Assembly: GCA_023846275.1 (NCBI GenBank)
Contig: CM043865.1
Span: forward strand, 10,218,068-10,282,067
DNA length: 64,000 nucleotides
From: Vanilla planifolia
Lineage: Eukaryota; Streptophyta; Magnoliopsida; Asparagales; Orchidaceae
Reading direction: 5' to 3'
The first letter of the stretch is position 1, and every line of letters starts with the position of its first letter. A program made the position numbers and the translations under genes. This document shows, in pieces, positions 1-12,735 of the stretch. The notes beneath the pieces are model-generated. The model made no database searches, had not been told where the DNA came from, and worked only from the letters and a program-made list of their open reading frames with translations.

Positions 1-1320
1 TTCTGAAATTTAAACAATGAATCTATTATAATTATAACTTATTCAATTATTCATTTTTTTATAATTATAATTAAGATTTTAAAAATAATTTTTTATGATG
101 TTTCACTATTTTTAAATAGCTCATATTCATAATAACAAACTATGAAAATTTATTATTTATAAAAATAATTTCTCATTAAACAAATGATATCCAACAAACA
201 AGATTTTGTCTTCACTTAAAATTCTCAAGAAAAATTAAAACCTTTTTTAAAAAATTGTTGTATCTTTAAAGTGCTTTGTTAATATTTTCAAAATTAGTTA
301 AAATATTCAATAAGAAGTTATAAATGATTTGAATTTACGTAAGAACTAAATTCTATGGCAAAGACAAAATTGAGTTACGTTAAAAAAACTTGTTTGAATT
401 TTTAAGTATTGTTATCAGTTAATTTCGTCTTACACATTCTCAAAAAAAAAAAATTTCAAAGAAAATCATATTTTAAAAATTTAAATTTCATATATAAAAT
501 TTTCTGTTCATAAATATATTTCAAAGTTCGGCCAAAATAACGTTGAGACAACCCACTTTTTGTAGCATTGGTGACTCTCCCAATTCCATGTGACTTGCTT
601 TATCAGCATAAAGTGGTGCTAAAAAAGGATTTTTTTTAAATGTTTAACATGAGTAAAGTGATTTTTAATCTTTTTTTAAAATGTCCAAAACAATTTATTT
701 TGCCTAAAATGGGTTTATTTGACGAGGAATAACAAGCTACTATGATTAAGTAATCAGCTATATTGACAATTTACTCTAATAAAGTTTTTTTTATATTATT
801 TTGTGAAATAAAAATTATTGTTTTATCCAAAAAAAGGCCTTGAAAGCTCTTCAGCTCCGAACTAGGGTTTTGCTTGAGATATAGAATTTTCTTTTTTTAA
901 TTTTTTTTTTGGCGCCTAAAATGTGTTTGTTTATTATAACTATAATTAAGTTTTGTATTCGATAATTCTTTGTAATTATTTCAATTTATCGTTTTAGACG
1001 ATTGATTATTTGTATTAAATATTTCTTAACTTGAATATCGAGGTTGATCTCAAAGTACATAACTGATAATTGTTAGGAATCCTAATAAAATATTTAATAT
1101 TAAAACCATGTAGAAATTGATTTTTTGTGCTTGCTTTACTGTTATTTTGAAAACTAATTGTGAAAATATATTATATGTGAATAAACAAAATTTATTATTT
1201 TAATATTGCTGTGTCAAGGAAATTAAATCAGTCTTCCGTTAAAGTTGAGATGCATTTAATTAAGGTTTGTAAAGCTAATTAATTAGAAAGGGAATAAATT
1301 TTATGATAATATTAAAAAAA
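1..1320. other. AT-rich intergenic DNA, no gene seen
   Basis: No open frame, RNA gene or recognisable transposon protein is visible. The sequence is very AT-rich with many A and T runs. It lies upstream of the membrane-protein gene that starts at 1492. Confidence 0.6.
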
Positions 1321-1491
1321 AAAAATCCACACTCCTGAAAGGAAGAATCTGCCTTTCGTTTTGTCCAAATTCGGTAGGGTAAACGGGCTTGTTTTCCTCG
1401 AATGCCGCTTATCCGGCGAGAGAGTTGTCTCGCTAACGCTCCTTATTCCTGAAATCGACTTCGTCTTCACTCTCGGTCTCCTCGCTCAAGC
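1321..1491 (+). promoter_or_regulatory. Probable 5' UTR and core promoter of the membrane-protein gene
   Basis: Base composition changes sharply at about 1330, from AT-rich DNA to a GC-richer stretch with CT-rich patches (about 1440-1490) running into the ATG at 1492. This is typical of a plant 5' untranslated leader. No clear TATA box can be fixed, so the transcription start is unknown. This is inference from composition and position. Confidence 0.35.
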
Positions 1492-2481
1492 ATGGCGACG
1501 AAGTCGTCCTACTCTTGGCCGACGATGCTAGCCGGTGTCATCGCTGAATCTTTCCGCGTCGTCTCCGATCACTCCCGTCACTTCCTCGCTCTCTCCGTCC
1601 TCTTTATCCTTCCTCTCTCCTCCCTCCTAGTTGCCTCTCCCTCCCTCCTCCCTCTCCTCCTTGACCCCCACTCCTTCTCCCCGCCTCAATCCCTCATCCG
1701 CACCGTTTCTCTATCCTCCTCTGCCGCCGATCCCGCCGTAGCCCTAACCCTAGCCGCATCCGCCTCCTTCGCCATCTTCTTCTCTGCTACAGCCACCGCC
1801 GCCATTACGCGTAGCGTGAACAACGGATTCTACGGCCGCCCCGTCAAACTCCTTTCCAATCTCCGATCCGTTCACATCTCCGTCGTCCGCCTCCTTGCCA
1901 CTCTCCTATCCGTCCTCATCGTCTTCTCCGCGATTTTCGCCCTAATCGCTTCCCTTTGCCTTCTGCTCCTCTTCGTCCTTTCCCTCCTGGACGTCAAGTT
2001 GGGCTCTGTCCCCCCTTACCACTTTGCAGCGGTGGTCGCTGCCATCACCATCGTTCGGCTCCAGCTAGAATGGTGCCTAGCCAGCGTTGTGGCTGTCTTG
2101 GAGGCTAGCTGGGGGTTTTCTCCTCTGAGAAGGAGTGGTGAGCTGATCGAAGGGATGTGGCCTGCCGTGATCTGCCTCTGGGTTTTTTTCGGGGCCACAA
2201 TTGGATTGACTTTGTGGGGCCTTGGGCTGTCAGATTTCACGGCGGGCGTTGAGAATTGGATGGAGGTGATCCCGGTTGTTGCAAAGACAGTGTTTGGTTC
2301 TGCACTTACGGCCGTTCTGCTCTTGTTCCTTCTAGTGACCCATGCCACGCTGTACTTGTACTGCAAGGCAGTGAACGGGGAGCTTCCTGGTGAGATCGTG
2401 GAGGAATTTGCTTCGGAGTATGTCACCCTGCCGTTTGACGATAGCAGAGTGCCTCATGTTGTCTCTGTGATATTGCGATGA
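1492..2481 (+). CDS. Multi-pass membrane protein of a conserved plant family (unknown function), intronless
   Basis: The 329-residue product is strongly hydrophobic. About six membrane segments can be read, near residues 31-57, 83-106, 131-166, 177-203, 224-246 and 262-290. The C-terminal tail is hydrophilic with the motif YVTLPFDD followed by RVPHVVSV. That ending, and the N-terminal pattern of an aromatic residue in a short cytosolic head, recall a plant family often labelled 'polyadenylate-binding protein 1-B-binding protein' or simply transmembrane protein. No catalytic motif is visible and the biochemical role is not known. The ATG at 1492 is preferred because it follows a CT-rich leader and begins the GC-rich coding stretch. 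GC content is highest in the 5' half and falls toward the stop. The frame is uninterrupted and its length fits the family, so it looks functional. Family assignment is from memory of the motif pattern. Confidence 0.85.
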   Translation: MATKSSYSWPTMLAGVIAESFRVVSDHSRHFLALSVLFILPLSSLLVASPSLLPLLLDPHSFSPPQSLIRTVSLSSSAADPAVALTLAASASFAIFFSATATAAITRSVNNGFYGRPVKLLSNLRSVHISVVRLLATLLSVLIVFSAIFALIASLCLLLLFVLSLLDVKLGSVPPYHFAAVVAAITIVRLQLEWCLASVVAVLEASWGFSPLRRSGELIEGMWPAVICLWVFFGATIGLTLWGLGLSDFTAGVENWMEVIPVVAKTVFGSALTAVLLLFLLVTHATLYLYCKAVNGELPGEIVEEFASEYVTLPFDDSRVPHVVSVILR

Positions 2482-4324
2482 TATGAGAAGGTTGGTGAAT
2501 CTTATGGTTCGATAAAATTCATTGTTTATCCTCTTATTTTTTATGTTAAGATCATCACACCATGTGATATCTGCTTGAAATGGATTCTTTTGCAAACATA
2601 TGTGTGAAACCATAACATATATTAGATCATGAGCCATGTTTTGTACATAAGCGTTCAATGTTCATGCTTCAGTATGGACAATGATTGATAATGCCTCATG
2701 TTTCGGTATCATGCCTTCATGTGAATCTAATGATATTGGTCCTGAAAGTAGTTTCTACCAGCTTTATTCAAATCTGCATTGCATTTTTGCTGGAAGAATG
2801 AATGTAGAGTTAAGCGTTGAACTGCTTTGGGTTTAGCTTTGGTTACTATACCGAGTTCTAGAACTTACATCAACTAGTTAGAAAATATAGTATTTTGTAG
2901 CTGAAGCTTGAAACAAGGTTGTATTGTATTTATTATTTTCTCTTGATTGACTTCAGTGTTGTTAGAACTTCAAATTGGTGTTTGATTTTAAAGTTTTGGC
3001 TGCCCCTTCAACATTGATATGTGATCTTAACTCTGCCTGGATAGTTTCTGTTGTGAAAAGTTGATATACCAAGAGGTTATAGATTGCTTGTAAGATGATT
3101 ATTATCTAATTTTAGCAACATTTTATTGCCTATCAAATTATGATTTTGGTCATTTTGTTTTGTCTTGAGAATCTAAAGGGCTAAAGCATAAGTGCAACCA
3201 CCATGGAGTAGCTTGTGTAAAGGTGGCTAAGCTTATATATCTAGTGATCCTAAAGACTTCTTCCAATTCCTCATGATAATCGATGGAAGATTACACATTC
3301 TTTTTCCTTCTTCAATGTAGCTCCTAGGGCTTAAGCCTATTTTTGTTCTTATGATGAGCATGTAAAGGACAAGGACCTATGTTGCTATTCTTCGTACGTA
3401 GTGTATCATGTTATTATCTTTGCTTTCAAGGTTTTTCCTGATTTGGTTTTTTGGCATAAAATTGTTATGTTCTATTTCCTTTACTTTTCTGTCAGTGTTT
3501 CCTTCTTTTGGTTTTTTTGCTTTACTATGGTTCTTATGTTTGCTAGGTTTGATAACTACTTGAATTTAACTTAAGATTTTTTTTTCTCTAACTCATCTTG
3601 TTGTTGTCACTTTATGGTTGATTTTGTTCTTTGAGGTTCATTACCTCACAACCATATATATTAAAAACAAACCTTTTTTGTCTTGACAACTTTGCTAACC
3701 ACGTTTGTTGCCCGTAGTCTCAACCATATTTGATTGTTTCTGATTGCCCATAGATTATTGTTTTTGTTAGTTTTCTAAGTTTCATTAGCTTAATTAACTA
3801 TAATCTCAAATTTATTTTTCATTGCATCCTCTATTATGGATGCCATTTGTTTGATGTGACATTGTGCTTATTTTTTTTACGGTTGACAAACTCAAATCCA
3901 CATGGGTATTGTGGTATAGTATTGACCACAATCTTCCAAGATCCAGATTGACATCAACCTTAGATACCTCCTACTTCATTAGGTTAAGCTTTTCATGGAT
4001 TTATAGGTTCATGTCTTCCTTAGCCCAAACCTCTAGAAGACTTGTAATGTATTTTGTGTGGCTTCCTCATTGTCATCGACTCTAGTAATTTATGTTGTAT
4101 GGTGAAGCATCGGGAAACATGTGTCTATACACCTTATTATTTTAGTGGAAAGAAGTTCTATATGCACATTATTGATAATCATGTGCATACTGTTTAAGAA
4201 CATATTAGCAGACTACATGGATAGTGGTCGATTGTGTATTTATTATTTGCATGTGTATGCTCATTTAGTGATTCATATATATTCAAACAACTCAAAAATT
4301 ATTTTTGTTCACTTTAATTTGTTG
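2482..4324. other. 3' flank of the membrane-protein gene and intergenic DNA
   Basis: The first few hundred bases presumably hold the 3' UTR and poly(A) site of the upstream gene. The remainder is AT-rich without a convincing gene. A 73-codon frame at 3864-4085 has no recognisable domain and I do not call it. Confidence 0.5.
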
Positions 4325-4859
4325 GGATTGCAAAGCACACTAAGAGGGTGGGTGTGAATTAGTGATATAAGATTTTACAAAGTTTCTTAAAAACAATATC
4401 CAATGAAAGTTTTCTTGTATTGAAAATGTTTAATCAACTTGTTTTTCAATACTCTCAAGATAAGCAAATGTTAAGCAAAACTTCTATAATAATTCTTATG
4501 TTGATTTGTTTTTTCAAGGTTGTAGTTAAGTTAGTAAGTAGTGTATAAGTAAAGCAAGATAACAATGGAGACATATGATTTTTAAATAGTTCGGCTTAAC
4601 TCCGAGCTTACATCTATCCTTGAACAACTTGCTTGAGCACTACGAACCAAAATTGCTTCTTTGTTGCAACAGGGTGAAGAAACTCAATATAAACAATGGC
4701 TTTTAGGGGACCAATCATAACCCTAGAAACTATCTCATGAGATGTGACTAGGAGCACGACTAACCCTCTCCACGCTATATGGCTATATGGTTGGGAGCAT
4801 GACCAAGAAAAGCAAAATAAAAGAATCAAGTACAAGCCACAATCTCACTTGAATGTGAG

Positions 4860-4897
<38 letters not shown>

Positions 4898-5830
4898 TAA
4901 TGGATTATAATAACAAAATTATCACTTGATTGAGAGCTTGTGTAATATAAAATTACTAGATGTTTTTTTGTAAGACTTTTTTCCCTTCTCTAAATAGAAT
5001 TGATTTTACAAGATATTCTTCTAGCTTTCACAAGGTGCTCACAATAGATATGATAATATATTATTGTAACAAACACTTATCAATCTCTTATCAACCTCTC
5101 ATCAATGTATCATCAATCAATTTTTAATATTTGAGGGAGTTTTTATAGATTTTAGAATGAATAAGACTTGCATATGTAATTGCAAATAATTTTCCAACAA
5201 TTAAAATCGTTGTTAGCCCATGACTGAACTAACTATTACCCAACTTTTGTTTTCATTTGTATTGTACAATAGGCGGATCATACCATAAAAAATATTTAAT
5301 ATTGTACTAACTATATAGTCTGTTAGAATATTGGCATATTATACAAAATTTTTAGGTTTTTTTAAACTATGTTATTTAGGTAATCTTAAACTAATCATAC
5401 TATACAATATAAATTATCATACTATATGAAAGTCTCAAGATTGTATAGATACAATGCTTAATTTTAATATTTTACTTATCTTCATTAGTCATACTATACG
5501 ATGAATTGATTTGTGCAATATTGTTTAGTTAAATATTCCAATAATTTATAGTATATTTGGCTTGATCTGGTTGTATTGTACTTTAAATGATTTCACGTCG
5601 TATAAAAGTTTATAGATTTCATTCTATATTGGCCACTAAGTGTACATGCTTCGTCAAATTGTTGGCTCACCAATACATAGATATTTAAATCGATTATTTT
5701 GTTCGATCATGCAATTGTATTGTTTGATCTCTCAATGTACTAGTGGTAAACTTAGATTGAACTTTTCTATTTCATGATGATATACTCACAATTTACTAAT
5801 TGGATGTGAATTTTGTACTATACGATTATG
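4325..5830 (+). repeat. Dispersed repeat family, copy 1 (degenerate)
   Basis: The copy opens near 4345 with an AGAGGGTGGGTGTGAATTAG head. About 245 bp later, near 4590, comes the box TTCGGCTTAACTCCGAGC followed by TTACATC. Other copies start near 11470, 33390 and 54110 in the same orientation. The distal part, about 5200-5830, is rich in degenerate CATACTATACGAT-like blocks, as are the distal parts of the copies at 34.6 and 54.9 kb. No coding capacity is visible. Ends are approximate and terminal repeats were not found. It is probably a non-autonomous element, class unknown. Confidence 0.45.
4861..4896. repeat. (TA)18 microsatellite
   Basis: An uninterrupted run of 18 TA units inside dispersed-repeat copy 1. 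Confidence 0.95.
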
Positions 5831-8800
5831 GTAGTTTTGACCGCTTTATAGCTTATTTTTACAAATTCAATTTTCATCATTCTTTATTGATCATTTCTTA
5901 TAAACTCATGCATTTATATCAGCAACATGAGTAGAATTGAACTTAAAAACTCTTAGTGAATGCAATTTAGGTTTTACTAATTGAAACAAGTTTTCCTAGG
6001 TGACATTTAAGTGTTCTTGTGAATGAAGTGTAAGCTTTTGAATATAAAGGGTAACTTATTTTCAATCCTTGCATATGTTCTAAAAAGTTGTGAAACATTG
6101 ATAGTTTCTAGGACACATGAATCCATTTTCTTATTCAAGTGTATTTAGATGATTTCTTCTTGTTTTTAAGTATCTCAATGTTTTAATGTAAGAGCTTCAT
6201 CTAATCAAATCATGATTAATGATCTATTTTGTTTATCTATTTTTAAAATTTAATTGTCACATATTAAGGTGGTATATTAGATCACAAATAAAATACTTAA
6301 AAGTGTTTATTATTATAAAAATAATATATTATTTTGAGGCTCATAGGATTCAACATTATTCATATATGATTGAGTTTTCGTAATATTATGGAGTTAGCTA
6401 TTTTCTTATGACATTAAGTGTTGTATGCAATGCGTTCTATTTGTGCTCTATTTTCCTATTTTGCATACACTTTTAGAAGCATGCTAGATCTATATTCATG
6501 TAATTATGCTTTTTAGTCATGCACCTATAAAAAGTTTCTGTGCATTATTTAATATATGTGGATGGTGTTCAACTTTCGAAAAGGTATGGCGAATACTATA
6601 TGCATTTATGAATATTATGCACTACTAGTGAAATCATAAAAGCATATGCGTACCATTGATTATGGAAAATATTCTAAAGATATTATCAGATGCATAAAAT
6701 TGCTTTTATTTTCATATAGTTTGTTCAACGTGAACTTTGCGTTAAATGTTACTTAGGCATGTTAATGAAAGCATGACATGTTTTCTTTCTGTTCTAGGGC
6801 AATATACCAAATTTTAGCTGCATTTTTCCATGTTTTGGTATATTTTATTGTTTATTTGGTTTCATGTATTGTATTTTGGTCTTATTTTTTTTGCCAAATA
6901 TGCCATATTACATGTTGTATTTTGTTGTACTTCATTTAATTCTCAATATTGTATTGTATATATGTCCAAAAAGCATATTTTGATTATATGCATAATACTT
7001 AATGATATATTTATTTTATTTTAATTTAATACATTGTGCTTTAATCATATTTCACCTTAATTATATTAGTTTTCTCATACTGTGATTTTGATTCTGTATT
7101 TTAGCCTAAACAACTGCATTTCACATAAATGTGCCGTAATTAATTTTAGCCCGTCGTAATTTACCTCGTTACATGCCAAATTTGACCATTTAAAGTATGG
7201 CTTCAAAGAAGTGATCTATAGCAAATATAATAGATTACGTCCATACATAGATTCTTTTAATGTTTGGTATTGTTTTATGCCATTGACGATCTAGATTTGG
7301 CAAAAATGTTAGGTAAACCTATTGACCATGTACAATAGTTCTACATATAATAAAAGGAACAAAAATAAAATGATAAATGACATATTTTTTAATAGACATA
7401 TCTTCAATTCTTAATTTGTATCCTCATTTTGATGGGTTTTTGATTGCACATGTCCTGAAGATTAAGGAATAGAATTATGTTTTGGACCTAATTGGATAAT
7501 AACCAAATGGCTTGACCCGTATCTAATTTGATAACTTGGCCTTCTTAAATAAAATAGAAAATATTTTGTTTCAATAATTTATTGATTGATGTCTATGATT
7601 CAATAAAGATTTGATTGATGTTGTGTTGGCTTTAGTGGTGAAAAGGTTTGAACGGTACCTAGCTTACTCTTTTTTCTTCATTATATTACTTGTAGCAAAG
7701 TCCTTGTAACCTCGATCTCCCAAAATTAACCTAGTGTGAGTAATATTGCTCCACTGACTAAGAAGCTGCTAATAGAAACTAGTATTGATGCCCTCGAGAG
7801 TTAAGTGGTCAAACCATGGATGCTATTACTAGCAAAGTTACTAGCATGGCATGATGCCATATTCTTGAAATCTATGCCTAAATTTAGAAAATAAATATTG
7901 TTGCTAGTCAAAGATAGTTACATTTATTGGGTATATCATTTTTATTTTTATATAATTAAACTTATGTTTGTTAGATATAATGTTATGCATAAATTTAAGA
8001 ACTTAATAGCATTATGTTATAGAATAAGGAAATTAAACCTAATTTTTAGGTTTATAATACATTATATATATAGCTTAAATATTTTGTATTTCAAATATTT
8101 TATGTATCAAGTGTATGTTGTATTGAATTATGTCTCCATATTATATGCAATATTACAATGTGGATAAAACATCTATACATTTAAATTGAGCATATAATAC
8201 CTTTGTGATATAGCTACATGGCATGATACTATTATAGCATACTACAACTTTATGTTATGATTTAGTCTAATGATGTCGAGCCTTACTAAGATGGCTTAAC
8301 CTTATGTTATATTGGCATTTGTTTTTCGTAGAAAACTAATTTTTTATGATGTGTAACACATTCTAATCTCTCCTACTCTTAAAGTTTGCACTTGTTTCAT
8401 AAATCCACTGATGCAAATTTTGGTTAAAAATTGCATTAAAAATACTTAAAATTGAATTTTTTTTATTGATTTTATCGCCTGCCTTTGTTTTTTGTCGTCA
8501 TCGCCACCGTTAGTAGCTGATGTCATCGCTTGCATGACCTGAAACCAAAATGACCAAGAAACATTGTTTGGTCCAAGCTCATCCCGCGTTGATCCGCGAT
8601 GAGCTTTGCAAACCTGTCAATAGGGCTGACCTGTTCTATTTTGGCTAACTCGTGCTTACCCGAAAATAGGATCGATAGCTCCACTATAACGCTGGCCTCA
8701 TCATTTCACTACTTATTGTTTCACTGATAGCTGCTCCACCCAAAAGGCACAACCAGTTTGCTAATTGCTAATTCAATTAATTTTTTTAGTTTTTTTCATT

Positions 8801-9399
8801 TTTTTTTATTTTTTAAATTATTTAAATAAGATGCTCACTTGATTATAGTAGATAAAAAATGATAGAATAAAAATTTATTTTGTTTGTATGTTTCTACTTT
8901 TGTAAATAAAGTATATGTGCCTAACTCTAGTTAGAGAGATTACAATTTTCCTTGTGAGAAACAAGGATCAAAGGTGAGAGACATTTTGTCAGGAGGGTTG
9001 ACAACCAAACAAATTCTTATTTTTGCTAACGTTGCAAATTTCCCTACTAACCTAAATCGCCACCACGTCACCCTTTTACCTTGTGGTGCTCCAAATGCTA
9101 ATGCATATGGTACTATAAGCATCACGAAAAAGATGTCCATCTTTCAGTAACATTTAATTTCTAGGTAGTAAATTAACATTAAAATTGTTATTTTTTATTG
9201 AAGTATTTCATGTAATATTTGTCTTCAATTCTCTATTTTATGTGTGAAGTTGGATATGATAAAAATTATTTTACTAGATTTTATGCTTAATGCTAAAGGT
9301 ATTGTCGCTTACTCAACTTAATAATTCATATTATAGATTTAGAATATTAATTTTTGAATAATACTAAAATACTACATATGTCACCTAGTCCTGATTAGT
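5831..9399. other. AT-rich intergenic DNA, no gene called
   Basis: Mostly AT-rich sequence with many stops in all frames. A somewhat GC-richer pocket at about 8470-8720 has no sustained frame. The 66-codon minus-strand frame at 8940-9140 has no recognisable motif. The region may be old transposon sequence, but I could not identify any. Confidence 0.5.
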
Positions 9400-10261
9400 G
9401 TATAGTATCTTTTCATATTTTCTAATAATTTATTAAACATATCTAATATTGTAGGATCTAATTTAGATCTTAATAAAAATCAAAATTTGTTATGTATCAT
9501 TCCAACATAGTCTACCAATTACATATATTTGATGGTTCTCATTATTATCAATACAACTTTGGTAGAATGTCTTAGACATCTTTTGAAGATATAACATCAC
9601 TATTCTTCTAATCATTATTCAACACATATTTTGCTATTAATATGAATATATGCTCATGTGTTATAATAATTATTTTTTTGTATCAAACAATTTAATTTAT
9701 CTTACATTTTTGCTCTAGCAAACATAAGAATAAATCATCTTTTAAATTCTTTGATAATTCTTTTTGAAAATATTTCTCTAAAGGATCTATCATAAAATTA
9801 AATCTTTTTTCTAAACCCTCATCATTATCTCATTGCATTTTTAATATCATTAATACTAAAACAACTTTCTTGTATTCTAGATAGGACATATCATAAATAA
9901 TTTTAGACAATTTTTCTAATTAGTTTTTATTATCATAAGATTCTTTTCCTCTACAAAATAGTGTGGATGAATCCTTTGAAACTTATCGACCCTCTATTTA
10001 TTTGTGACATAGTTGTAAAATCTAAGTTTGAGTTAATTTATTTTGAGCATCTCCTTGTTCTTTCTCCCTTCTATTATCCATATTTGCTAATTTAGCTATA
10101 TCGATTACTTTTATTGAATTTAACTCTTACAATTTTCTGAACTTCTACATATGATCATTTATAACTAAATTATAATAAAAGAATAATATAAATATATATA
10201 TGTCATGTTTATGTTCTCACTCATGTAATTTTAGTAACCTCAAACCTTTACTCTAATACCA
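9400..10261 (-). mobile_element. Probable decayed gypsy-type gag region with primer binding site
   Basis: On the minus strand, TGGTATTAGAG (10251-10261) matches the usual plant LTR-retrotransposon primer binding site for initiator methionine tRNA. Downstream on the minus strand, frames broken by stops resemble a Ty3/gypsy capsid region: a piece reading PLEKYFQKELSKNLKDDL near 9740-9800 recalls the F..KYFP..L.D....FL..L block. The match is degenerate and read by eye. It is consistent with a 5' LTR lying to the right of 10262. No protease or reverse transcriptase was recognised here. Confidence 0.35.
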
Positions 10262-11100
10262 CTTTTCATGACCTTGCTTAATGTACTCATAAAATCTAGT
10301 AATGACAAAATATTAAAACATGATCAATAATAGTTGAAGACGCACATATTCCTTAGGCAAGGTTCTAACACTACGAGAAAACCTCCAACCATATTGAAGA
10401 AGCAAAAAATAAAAAAAGGTTTACTATACCTATCGATCGCATTACTGAGCACCACTGCACCATGTCAGAATAAAGGAGACGAAGAAGAGCTCAACTGGTT
10501 TGGTAGCATTCATCGAACATGGATATAGAAGCCCTTGTCAACTCAGACATGATGTTTCCATCAGAGCTTACTCCTTGTAGAACTTTACGCTCTCTTTTTG
10601 AGTTTTCAAAGCTCACCTCCTTGAGTTCAACAAACTCATTGTGATATATCTGTTAGGTATTCTCACCCTGAGTCATCGATAGTAAACATTTTTTTAAGTA
10701 AAAACAGTTGAAGTGAAAGAATAATAATAGTGAGGAGTTAAGAAAGACAAGGAGAAGAGAGTTTTTATTTTAAGGAGATCAAACTTTTTAAAGTTTTTTT
10801 TTCAAAAGATTCTAAATTCATAAAATTCTAAATTTTAGAATTTTGAATTGTTTCATATATTATTGTTAACCTTTTATATATTTTGATATAATATTTTATT
10901 ACAAAATAAAAAAATATGTGAATTCAATCAAAAATATAAAATTTCACAAATTTTGTGCCCAACCTACTTGACCCTCATGTGCGTACTCTATTTGCATTCA
11001 TTTGCTTACACTAGGGCATTTTTTATGCATGCAAGTAAGTCTACCTATTACATGCATGCAAATCATGTGGGTTTAATGAACATTGAATTGAGCTCTTAAT
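10262..11100 (-). repeat. LTR-like sequence adjoining the primer binding site
   Basis: This lies on the LTR side of the primer binding site at 10251-10261. The part at about 10660-10920 resembles about 60335-60520: both run from a GTATTCTCACCC or GTGTTCTCACCC start through TTTAGAATT-rich text to an ATAATATTTTATT or ACAATATTTTATT end. A sequence seen twice and next to a primer binding site is most simply an LTR. The outer boundary and a partner LTR were not found. Confidence 0.35.
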
Positions 11101-12171
11101 CGTATTATCTTCAACTATTTCTCTCGTTTGAACTTTCCTACTACTCCCTAGGTTTCTCAAAAGCATCCTTCTTCATCTTTTCTCTTAAGCTTATTTTCTC
11201 TCTCTTTTTTGCTCTTATACTTCTTCCTAAGGTTCCTAATTTCAAAAGATGCACCTTTTTCCCTTTTTCAAAACTTTACTCTCCATTGATGTTTCATGCC
11301 CATTCCCCAGCCTACCAACACTTGATTGTGCTACTTGAGAGCCACTCAAATATAGCTTGATCTACCCACACCAACTCGAGAGTAACTCCAACCTGCATTC
11401 ACATGACACAGAAGATTTCTTAGACCCAATTTGACTTGCATCAACCACTTTTGAAGTGTTTCATGCTAAGGAAATCCCACAAGAGGGGGGGGGGGTGAAT
11501 TATGTATTTAAAAATTTTTATAACTTTCGAAATTAAAACTTAAAAGTTTTAAGCACGAATAAAAAAATTTGAACACAAAAGTTTTTAGGTGGTTCGACTC
11601 AAAACCGAGTCTACGTCCACCCCCAACCGGTGTTGGGAAAAATCCACTAAATGCACCAATTACAAGTGAGGTTTTTCATACGGTTCACCTCAAACCTACT
11701 TGGGATTTTTACTACGGCTAATCCCAAACCTACTTGAGTTTTTCTCCGGGCTCAACTCAAACCCAGGGCTTTAGCACTACTGCCGGGATGCCCTTACCCC
11801 AAAACGAAAAATACAACGATTGATAAAAAGAACTTAGGAGAAATAGGAGAAAAGGGAGGCACACACAATTGAAAAATTAGAAGGATAGAAATGAGAAAAA
11901 TTGAATCATGAACCTCTAATTTCAAGCGCCTTGTTGCAATTTTCCTTTTGAGCTTGAAGGCACTGTTTTTGCTTGTGATTGCTCGAATTTGAGATCTGAA
12001 ATCTTTGAAAGAATTTAGCAAAGGTAAACTGAATAAATCTTAATTCTTCCCTATTTATAGAGCTTAAAATTGAGCTAAAAAAAACAAACCTTCAACGGCT
12101 CCTAAAAAACAACTAGCCGTTTGGGCAACGGACGGAAAGCAGCCACCGTCCGTTCTGGGCCCAAATCGAAT

Positions 12172-12384
12172 GGCGCTGATCAAATTTACGAAACAGCCGT
12201 TCGATTTTGATCTGGAGCGTTAGATCTGCACGCTGAACGAACGGTGCCGATTAAACTCGCGAAACAGCCATTCGATTTTGATCTGGAGCGTTGGATCCGC
12301 GCGCTGAACGAACGGCGCCGATTAAACTCGCGAAACAGCCGTTCGATTTCAATCCCGTGCGTTGGATCTGGGCGGGCTTGATCT
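12172..12384. repeat. 71-bp tandem repeat, three copies
   Basis: Copies start at 12172, 12243 and 12314. Each begins GGYGCYGAT, contains GAAACAGCC then TTCGAT, and the first two end GCTGAACGAAC. Copy 3 diverges after about 50 bp. The period is exactly 71 bp for the first two. There are no spacers, so this is a minisatellite-like block, not CRISPR. Confidence 0.85.
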
Positions 12385-12560
12385 GCGCCTTTGGATCCTG
12401 CCGAAGTTATAAGGTGAGATTTTTAGTCCCACACTGCAGAACTAAAGTCGGCGCACCGCTTTATAAGGAATTTGCACTGTTTAATTCTTGAGCCTCTGTG
12501 GGCCTGGCTCCCCCCTTCCTTGACCAGGATTTCATCACCTGGTCAGGTTGACTTGACCAT

Positions 12561-12735
12561 GCACTGTTCATTGACCGTTGACCGTCGATGTAGTTTGACC
12601 TAGCCGAGCTCCTCTCTGCGGGCTTTGGGCGGGCTTGGCTTAGCCAAGCACTGTTCATTTGACCGTTGACCACCGCTGTAGTTTGACCTCGCCGTGCTCC
12701 TCTCGGCGGGCTTTGGGCGGTCTTGGCTCGCCCTT
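12561..12735. repeat. 87-bp tandem repeat, two copies
   Basis: The two copies start at 12561 and 12648, both with GCACTGTTCATT followed by GACCGTTGACC. Both contain GTAGTTTGACC and GGGCTTTGGGCGG. They differ by scattered substitutions and a one-base insertion. Confidence 0.8.

Noticed and set aside
2016..2658. Minus-strand frames under the membrane-protein gene
   Set aside because: Antisense shadows in GC-rich coding DNA, with no motif.
12172..12384. Possible CRISPR-like array
   Set aside because: Units are directly adjacent with no spacers, and the genome is a plant.
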